Source: Aquifex aeolicus (lineage in GTDB: Bacteria > Aquificota > Aquificia > Aquificales > Aquificaceae). Taken from it: a DNA stretch of 11,187 nucleotides. The position numbers and the translations under genes are program-made. Under the pieces are notes generated by a model, which worked only from the letters and a program-made list of their open reading frames with translations, had not been told where the DNA came from and did no database searches. Positions 6,316 to 11,187 of the stretch are shown in pieces. How positions within the stretch are numbered: position 1 is the stretch's first letter; each line of letters begins with the position of its first letter. Location of the stretch: assembly GCA_015661465.1 (NCBI GenBank), contig DQVZ01000221.1, positions 1 to 11,187 on the forward strand, given 5' to 3'.

Positions 6316-7599
6316 ATGAGGGCTAAAGGGTTATTAGGAATTATTATACCTATTTTGTTCGGAGCATTGCCGGCACTTGCTCAAGAAGGTACAAAACTTG
6401 ACACCGGGCACACAGCTTGGATGTTGATGGCTTCAGCTTTAGTGGTATTTATGACGGTTCCTGGATTAGCACTCTTTTACGGTGGACTTGATAAGGCGAA
6501 AAGCATCTTAAATACCATAGCTATGTCTTTAAGTGCCTTTGCAATAGTTACCCTAACATGGGTAATAATCGGATACTCTATAGCTTACGGAGATGACATA
6601 GCAGGATTTATGGGAAATCCCTTCCAGTACATACTTGCCAAAGGAATTAGCGGCATTAATCCTGATACAGGTTATCCCGCACTTCTCGATGTTATGTTCC
6701 AACTAACCTTTGCTACTATTACCACCGCACTCATTAGCGGCGCTTACGTAGGAAGAATGAAATTCTCCGCATGGATTTTATTCGCAACTCTTTGGAGTAT
6801 CATAGTTTACCCTCCCGTAGCTCACTGGGTATGGGGAGGAGGATTTTTAGCAAATGACGGAGCTTTAGATTTTGCAGGTGGTACGGTAGTTCATATAAAC
6901 GCAGGTATAGCTGGGTTGGTAGGAGCTTTAATTTTAGGGAGAAGAAAGGATACATCCCTTATTCCCAATAACATACCTCTGGTAGTTCTCGGAGCCGGAA
7001 TACTCTGGTTTGGATGGTTCGGATTTAACGCAGGTTCAGCTCTAGCTGCTAATGAAACTGCAGTATGGGCTATGCTGAATACTACCGTAGCAACTTCCGC
7101 GGCAGCTCTTGCCTGGATGTTTGCGGAATGGATACATGCAGGAAAACCTACAGTTGTGGGAATATCCTCCGGAATTATTGCTGGACTTGTAGCAATTACT
7201 CCTGCAGCAGGCTTCGTAAATTTAATGGGGGCTATATTTATAGGAGTCTTGGCTTCCGTAGTTGCTTACTTTGCTGTAGCCATCCTCAAACCTAAATTCG
7301 GATATGACGATGCCCTCGACGTTTTCGGTATTCACGGTATGGCGGGAATAGTTGGAGCAATTCTCACCGGAGTGTTTGCAGATCCTTCGGTAGGAGGTTC
7401 CAAAGGTCTTTTATACGGAAATCCTGCCCAGGTTCTCATTCAGCTCGAAGGAGTAATTGCAACGATTATTTACTCTGGAGTTTTAACTGCCATAATACTT
7501 TTCATTATCAAATTTTTAACAGGTTTGAGGGTATCTGAGGAGGGAGAAATTGAAGGTATTGATTCCACAGAACACGGTGAAAAAGCCTATAACATTTAA
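6316..7599 (+). CDS. amtB: Ammonium transporter AmtB
   Basis: A 427-residue inner-membrane ammonium channel of the Amt/MEP/Rh family, expected to be a trimer with 11 transmembrane helices per subunit. An N-terminal signal peptide (residues 1-22, ending ALA before QEG) precedes the first helix, as in E. coli AmtB. Conserved blocks include VPGLALFYGGLD, VAHWVWGGG with Trp173 (E. coli Trp148), DFAGGTVVHINAGIAGLVGAL with Asp185 (Asp160) and the first pore histidine His193 (His168), GWFGFNAGSA, and the second pore histidine His340 in FGIHGMAGIVGA. Family knowledge: GlnK/GlnB-type PII proteins block the cytoplasmic mouth of the pore, which fits the glnB gene two places upstream. AAAGGAGGAG is 7 bp before the ATG. 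The stop codon overlaps the Shine-Dalgarno of the porin gene. Confidence 0.97.
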   Translation: MRAKGLLGIIIPILFGALPALAQEGTKLDTGHTAWMLMASALVVFMTVPGLALFYGGLDKAKSILNTIAMSLSAFAIVTLTWVIIGYSIAYGDDIAGFMGNPFQYILAKGISGINPDTGYPALLDVMFQLTFATITTALISGAYVGRMKFSAWILFATLWSIIVYPPVAHWVWGGGFLANDGALDFAGGTVVHINAGIAGLVGALILGRRKDTSLIPNNIPLVVLGAGILWFGWFGFNAGSALAANETAVWAMLNTTVATSAAALAWMFAEWIHAGKPTVVGISSGIIAGLVAITPAAGFVNLMGAIFIGVLASVVAYFAVAILKPKFGYDDALDVFGIHGMAGIVGAILTGVFADPSVGGSKGLLYGNPAQVLIQLEGVIATIIYSGVLTAIILFIIKFLTGLRVSEEGEIEGIDSTEHGEKAYNI

Positions 7600-7605
7600 A
7601 GGAGG
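7598..7605 (+). promoter_or_regulatory. Shine-Dalgarno of the porin gene overlapping the amtB stop
   Basis: AAAGGAGG at 7598-7605 begins inside the amtB TAA (7597-7599) and sits 7 bp before the ATG at 7613. It fixes the porin start at 7613; an upstream in-frame ATG at 7550 lies inside amtB, lacks such a site and would precede the signal peptide with 21 unlikely residues. The overlap implies that amtB and the porin are on one mRNA and probably coupled in translation. Confidence 0.75.
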
Positions 7606-7612
7606 TTTTGAT

Positions 7613-8710
7613 ATGAAGAAAATTTTACTTACTTCTGCGGTTTTTGCCATTACTGCCTTTTCTTTTGGTGAAGAGAAAGAAGTAAATGTTGTATCATCAG
7701 TTCCCATCGAAATCTATGGAGGAGTATCGGGAGGATATTTCTGGACTAACAATACGGTAAACAGTAGTGATAAAGATGACCGAATTCAGCTATCTAATGG
7801 TATCATTGGATTTAAAGGTGGCTTAGAGGGAAATATATCTCTCAAATTTGATTTGGCGATAGGTACACTTCTCATACCTTCATTATGGGATGGTGGGCAG
7901 GGCAATCCGTTAAGTTATGAGTTTTCATCGGGATTTGTTTCATCTGATGGTTTCGGGATAGCCTGGGGATACACATCTCTTGAACCAGTAAAGGGGATTT
8001 CTGTAGATGCCGGAGTTCTTACGACAAATTTAGGTTATGAAGTTGCGAATACATATGTAAATCCTAATATAACGCTCGGAGTTGTATGGTACGCCCAGCC
8101 CGTAATATATGAAGGTATAAGAGCTAACTTATATCTAAATGAACTCGTTGGTATACCTTTTAGTTTTTACATCGAATATAACCAAGAGTTTAACGGTGAT
8201 AACTTTGCTGCAGGAACATCGATTAATATCTTAAATACCGACGTAGCTATAAATTATTTCGATTATACAAATAGAAATGATGGATTAGATAAAAATCTGA
8301 TAGATATTGTTTTCAACTTAAGTGTGCCATTTGCACAAATAGGAGTTAACTTCGATTATCATTGGTGGGATGATAAAACTAAGAAAAATTTCAAAAACGA
8401 GAATAAAGATTACGATGACAGTGCTTGGGGATTGGCACTATACGTAGTTCCGGAGTTGTCATTAGCTAAAGGAAAACTAACATTTCCTATCAGATTTGAA
8501 TACTTTGATGAAGGAAAGAGTGGAATATATAGCGGAGCAGTAGGTACTGATAATAACGGGTGGAGTTTTACCATAACGCCCACATATAAACCCGCAGAAA
8601 ATACATTTATAAGATTTGAATATGCCTATTTGAGCACGGATAAGAAAGTGATAAACAATACTGATGATAATAAAACAACTGTAGCTATAGAGTTTGTCTT
8701 TACCTTCTAA
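7613..8710 (+). CDS. Outer-membrane beta-barrel porin, OmpL/bbp2-like, fourth gene of the nitrogen operon
   Basis: A 365-residue exported protein. The signal peptide is MKKILLTSAVFAITAFSFG, with cleavage likely just before EEKEV. The mature part is rich in alternating aromatic and polar residues with Gly/Asn/Asp-rich turns, and ends in VAIEFVFTF, a classic C-terminal aromatic beta-signal for outer-membrane insertion. Stretches such as VSGGYFWTNN, LTTNLGYEVANTYVNPNITLG and FPIRFEYFDEGKSGIY resemble, from memory, the OmpL-like putative beta-barrel porin family (bbp2) of Aquificota and Campylobacterota. No plug domain, OmpA domain or lipobox is seen. Placement right after amtB, with overlapping stop and Shine-Dalgarno, suggests a nitrogen-regulated pore for ammonium or small nitrogenous solutes; that role is inferred. 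The TAA overlaps the stop codon of the convergent methyltransferase gene. Confidence 0.8.
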   Translation: MKKILLTSAVFAITAFSFGEEKEVNVVSSVPIEIYGGVSGGYFWTNNTVNSSDKDDRIQLSNGIIGFKGGLEGNISLKFDLAIGTLLIPSLWDGGQGNPLSYEFSSGFVSSDGFGIAWGYTSLEPVKGISVDAGVLTTNLGYEVANTYVNPNITLGVVWYAQPVIYEGIRANLYLNELVGIPFSFYIEYNQEFNGDNFAAGTSINILNTDVAINYFDYTNRNDGLDKNLIDIVFNLSVPFAQIGVNFDYHWWDDKTKKNFKNENKDYDDSAWGLALYVVPELSLAKGKLTFPIRFEYFDEGKSGIYSGAVGTDNNGWSFTITPTYKPAENTFIRFEYAYLSTDKKVINNTDDNKTTVAIEFVFTF

Positions 8711-9384
8711 TACTGCCCCTGCACGCCTTCCTTTCTTTTTTCAATTTTTTTCTTTTTTAATTTTAAACAAGTAAAGCCTGCATTTTCATAGAAACCCAAT
8801 TTTATTTCCCTGTTTTTAATCGGTTGAGTGTCTTGAGGCTTATCGAGTAAAGTGCTTTTAATAACCTCAAAAGAGAACTTTCCTTTTACAAATTTCTTTA
8901 TATCAAAGAAAGAGTAAAAGGTTGCATGTCTATACAGTGGGTGTCCTTGGCTTGCCTTTTCTTGATAAAATTTTGCCCACTTACTTTCCTTTAGAATCAA
9001 TCCGAGATAAAGATTTCCGTTATCCCTAAGAACCCTATAGGCTTCATTTATAACCCTTTGAGGATTATCCACAAAGCATATTGTAACGATGATAAATACG
9101 CTATCAAAAATCTCATCCTTAAAGGGCAAATTTTCTCCCTTTGCGAGAGCTACTTTAACTCCTCTTTCTTTTGCTATTTTTAGCATATTTATTGAGGTAT
9201 CTATTCCGTACTGTATTCCGAGGACGTGTGCAAAACGTCCAGTACCCACTCCAATCTCGAGGGAAGTACTAAAATCTTCCATTAATGACTTTAAACACTT
9301 TACTTCTAAATCGTAAGCACTTTTACCGAAGGGTTTTTCGTACCAAGAATCGTATTTGTTAAAATATCTATCAAAAGGATTCAT
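8707..9384 (-). CDS. Class I SAM-dependent methyltransferase (Methyltransf_11-like), substrate unknown
   Basis: A 225-residue cytoplasmic protein with a Rossmann-type methyltransferase core. Motif I is EIGVGTGRFAHVLG (from residue 43), followed by an acidic residue ending the next strand (GIDTSINMLKIAKERG), AKGENLPFKDEIFDSVFI (motif II-III region) and VLRDNGNLYLGLILKES (usual LKPGG block, here degenerate). The N-terminus NPFDRYFNKYDSWYEKPFG resembles small-molecule or quinone methyltransferases of the UbiE/type-11 group. The C-terminal tail is lysine-rich (KLKKKKIEKRKEG). Nothing here points to a substrate. The ATG at 9384 lacks a Shine-Dalgarno, and an AT box (9391-9402) ends just 6 bp before it, so the mRNA may be nearly leaderless. 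The gene converges on the porin gene with a 4-bp stop-codon overlap and diverges from tRNA-Leu. Confidence 0.85.
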   Translation of the reverse strand: MNPFDRYFNKYDSWYEKPFGKSAYDLEVKCLKSLMEDFSTSLEIGVGTGRFAHVLGIQYGIDTSINMLKIAKERGVKVALAKGENLPFKDEIFDSVFIIVTICFVDNPQRVINEAYRVLRDNGNLYLGLILKESKWAKFYQEKASQGHPLYRHATFYSFFDIKKFVKGKFSFEVIKSTLLDKPQDTQPIKNREIKLGFYENAGFTCLKLKKKKIEKRKEGVQGQY

Positions 9385-9390
9385 TAATTA

Positions 9391-9402
9391 AATTTTATAT
9401 AC
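9391..9402. promoter_or_regulatory. AT box shared by tRNA-Leu (+) and methyltransferase (-)
   Basis: The 21-bp gap between the methyltransferase ATG and tRNA-Leu holds AATTTTATATAC. On the plus strand TATATA (9396-9401) or TTATAT (9395-9400) ends 4-5 bp before the mature tRNA 5' end. On the minus strand TATAAA (9400-9395) lies about 10 bp before the ATG. One box could therefore serve as the -10 for both directions. No clear -35 element was found for either, so this is tentative. Confidence 0.35.
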
Positions 9403-9405
9403 CGA

Positions 9406-9493
9406 GCGGGTGTGGCGGAACTGGCAGACGCGCCGGACTCAGGATCCGGTGCCCTTCACGGGCGTGCGGGTTCGACTCCCGCCACCCGCACCA
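9406..9493 (+). tRNA. tRNA-Leu (anticodon CAG), CCA encoded
   Basis: An 88-nt class II tRNA. The acceptor arms GCGGGTG and CACCCGC pair fully, the anticodon stem is CCGGA/TCCGG with loop CTCAGGA (U33 normal, anticodon CAG, G37), a long variable arm GCCC-TTCAC-GGGC follows, and the T arm is GCGGG-TTCGACT-CCCGC. Discriminator A73 and CCA are encoded. The long variable arm and CAG anticodon identify leucine (CUG codon). It lies between the divergent methyltransferase gene and the convergent SulP gene, 32 bp from the SulP stop, with no terminator hairpin evident. Confidence 0.97.
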
Positions 9494-9525
9494 ATACCAA
9501 TATCAAACCATTCCAAAGAAACCTT

Positions 9526-11187
9526 TTAAGCTTTAATTTTTTCAGGAGGTTTTACTTCAAGACATTCATCGAAAACAGCGTAAGCACATTTATTTCTGCA
9601 GTATTCATGGTCTAATTTCTTGAAGAGTTCTTCTATTGCTTCTCCCTTTGCATTGAATACTACATTTTGATTTACAACCTTATCGAATCCCGCATTTTCG
9701 AGTATAGGATATACATCACAACCTATATTTGCAAAGGAAACTTCGAGATTTCTCTCCTTTAAATCCTTTATAAGTCTTACTATTGTTTGAGCTCCTGTAG
9801 CATCCACGTAATTGACCGCTTCCATATCTATAAGGACAAACTTGAGTGATCTTCCTTTGAAAAGTTCTTCTTCAACCTTTTCCATAATGTAGTCGTAAAC
9901 GAATTGGGCATTTCCGAAGTAAATAGACATATTCGGTCTTATAAACATAATCTGCGGACATTCTGAGAGTTTTTTCTTTTCGGCATTTACAAAAGTTCTC
10001 GTTACAGGATCTCTGGTAAGAATAACAATTCTCGGATACATGGTTTTATAAACGAAACTTCCCAAAGATGTTAAAACTCCAAGAGTAATCGCAACCCAAA
10101 GGTCCATAAAGAATACCGATGCGAAGGTTATACCTGCTACCAACCCGTCTACTTTGTTAATTTTGTATAACTTAATAATATCTTGAGGTCTTATTAGATT
10201 TATAACCGCAGAAAGCACTATAGCTGCGAGAGAAGCTTTAGGAAGATAATAGAATGCTGGAGCAAGTAGGAATAATGTGAAACCCACGAGTGCACCGGAC
10301 AAAACACTTGCCAAAGGGCTAACGGCACCCAAGGAAAAGTTTAGAGATGAGCGAGAAAAAGAACCTCCAGCAGGAAAACCTTTAAAGAAAGCAACCGCTA
10401 CATTTGCCATACCTTGTCCAATCAATTCTTGGTTCGGGTCCCACTTATCCCCTACACGTACCGCGAGGGTTTTAGCTATAGCAACCGCTTCTATGAGACC
10501 GAAAAAAGCAACAACAAAGGCCCCTCCCCACATCTTGCTCATAGTTGCAAAATCTAAGGGCGGCGGCTCAGGTGTCGGAAGCCCCTGAGGGACATCCCCC
10601 ACAATTGCGACACCGAATTTATAAAGCTGAAATTGATATACAAGAAAAGAAGTAACAATTACCGCAATAAGAGCTCCGGGAATATAAATACTTATTTTTC
10701 TGGAAATCCAAATAATAAGGTAAGCCAGAATACCTATACCGAGTGTATAGGGATTTGTCATTTCTAATTTACTTACTAAATCAATAACAACGTCAAATAT
10801 ATGGGTAGAGCGCTCTATTTTATATCCGAAAAGGTGTCCGAACTGGGATAAAGCTATTACCATAGCTCCTGCGGATGTAAAACCTATAACCACGCTATTA
10901 GAAATCAGGTCTACTATAAAGCCGAGTTTAAGTAAACCTACCGTTAATCTGATAATACCTACCATAAAAGCCAACAGTGCCATGTATTTAATCCATTCAG
11001 GCGTTTGGGGTTCAAGACCTATACCGTATAAAACAGAGGCAGAAAGTAAACAGGTCATTGCCACGGGCCCTGTGTTTAGATAACGGGAACTCCCGAAAAT
11101 CGCCGCTACAATAGTAGCGATAAAAGCAACGTATAAACCGTGAATAGGAGGCATTCCGGCAAGCATAGAATACGCCATAGATTGTGG
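9526..11187 (-). CDS. SulP-family anion transporter with STAS domain (N-terminus outside window)
   Basis: The frame is open to the window edge. Three residues (PQS) precede the Met at 11178, and PQSMAYSMLAGMPPIHGLY is the SulP signature of helix 1, so that Met is internal and the true start is outside. The visible 553 residues comprise about ten or more hydrophobic segments (inner-membrane transport core; FPAGGSFSRSSLNFSLGA is the conserved helix-8 binding-site region) followed by a cytoplasmic STAS domain from FIRPNMSIYFGN, with the DATG motif (VNYVDATGAQ) where the family has DSTG/DATG. SulP proteins carry sulfate, bicarbonate, other anions or dicarboxylates; the substrate cannot be read from sequence. 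After the STAS domain comes an unusual tail HEYCRNKCAYAVFDEC with three cysteines. The gene converges on tRNA-Leu. Confidence 0.93.
   Translation of the reverse strand, partial: PQSMAYSMLAGMPPIHGLYVAFIATIVAAIFGSSRYLNTGPVAMTCLLSASVLYGIGLEPQTPEWIKYMALLAFMVGIIRLTVGLLKLGFIVDLISNSVVIGFTSAGAMVIALSQFGHLFGYKIERSTHIFDVVIDLVSKLEMTNPYTLGIGILAYLIIWISRKISIYIPGALIAVIVTSFLVYQFQLYKFGVAIVGDVPQGLPTPEPPPLDFATMSKMWGGAFVVAFFGLIEAVAIAKTLAVRVGDKWDPNQELIGQGMANVAVAFFKGFPAGGSFSRSSLNFSLGAVSPLASVLSGALVGFTLFLLAPAFYYLPKASLAAIVLSAVINLIRPQDIIKLYKINKVDGLVAGITFASVFFMDLWVAITLGVLTSLGSFVYKTMYPRIVILTRDPVTRTFVNAEKKKLSECPQIMFIRPNMSIYFGNAQFVYDYIMEKVEEELFKGRSLKFVLIDMEAVNYVDATGAQTIVRLIKDLKERNLEVSFANIGCDVYPILENAGFDKVVNQNVVFNAKGEAIEELFKKLDHEYCRNKCAYAVFDECLEVKPPEKIKA

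Noticed and set aside
7550..7612. Upstream extension of the porin by 21 residues (ATG at 7550)
   Set aside because: It lies within amtB, has no Shine-Dalgarno, and would bury the clear signal peptide that starts at 7613.
8431..8450. TGGCAC inside the porin gene as a second sigma-54 promoter
   Set aside because: The -12 element is absent (no TTGC at the required spacing) and the site is inside a coding region.
9412..9615. Plus-strand ORF of 67 codons beginning MAELADAPDSGSGALHGRAG
   Set aside because: This is the well-known spurious translation of a tRNA-Leu gene; it lies on the tRNA and then runs antisense to the SulP gene.
10277..10588. Plus-strand 103-codon ORF opposite the SulP gene
   Set aside because: It is a shadow of the conserved transport core in another frame, with no start signal.

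Overview
The window looks like chromosomal DNA of a hyperthermophilic member of Aquificota, very close to Aquifex aeolicus. The thioredoxin-like [2Fe-2S] ferredoxin and the 80-residue Hfq match the A. aeolicus VF5 proteins, as I remember them, at nearly every position. A few substitutions remain (for example Ala50 where I recall Val in the ferredoxin), so this is probably a sister strain or species. The 823-residue DHH-CBS-nucleotidyltransferase fusion is also of the type known from Aquifex, which splits CCA addition between a CC-adding and an A-adding enzyme. No mobile element, CRISPR array, phage gene or long repeat was seen, and gene packing is very tight.

Left part (1-3621). The 3' end of hisB (+) meets, on the minus strand, a tRNA-Val(GAC), lptB (lipopolysaccharide-export ATPase) and the DHH-CBS-tRNA nucleotidyltransferase gene. 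The last two form an operon read right to left, with the tRNA 14 bp beyond lptB. The tRNA has its own TATAAT box almost against its mature 5' end and carries C at position 33 instead of the near-universal U.

Middle (3695-8710). The ferredoxin gene (+) and hfq (-) converge and share the bases of their stop codons. A 208-bp region divides hfq from a four-gene nitrogen operon: glnB (PII), glnA (type I-beta glutamine synthetase), amtB (ammonium channel) and an outer-membrane beta-barrel porin. It holds a textbook sigma-54 promoter (TGGCAC-N5-TTGCA) and, 48-75 bp upstream, a cluster of three TGTWAACA octamers forming overlapping palindromes, a likely enhancer site for an NtrC-family activator. Together these genes would sense nitrogen status (PII), admit ammonium (porin in the outer membrane, AmtB in the inner membrane) and assimilate it (GlnA).

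Right part (8707-11187). A SAM-dependent methyltransferase gene (-) overlaps the porin stop codon. Next come a tRNA-Leu(CAG) (+) and the 3' portion of a SulP-family anion transporter gene with a STAS domain (-), which runs off the window. The most interesting leads are the sigma-54/octamer control region, the porin built into the nitrogen operon, the -10-like boxes 4-5 bp before both mature tRNA 5' ends (relevant because Aquifex uses a minimal protein-only RNase P), and the C33 tRNA. I saw nothing that amounts to a wholly new multi-gene system.
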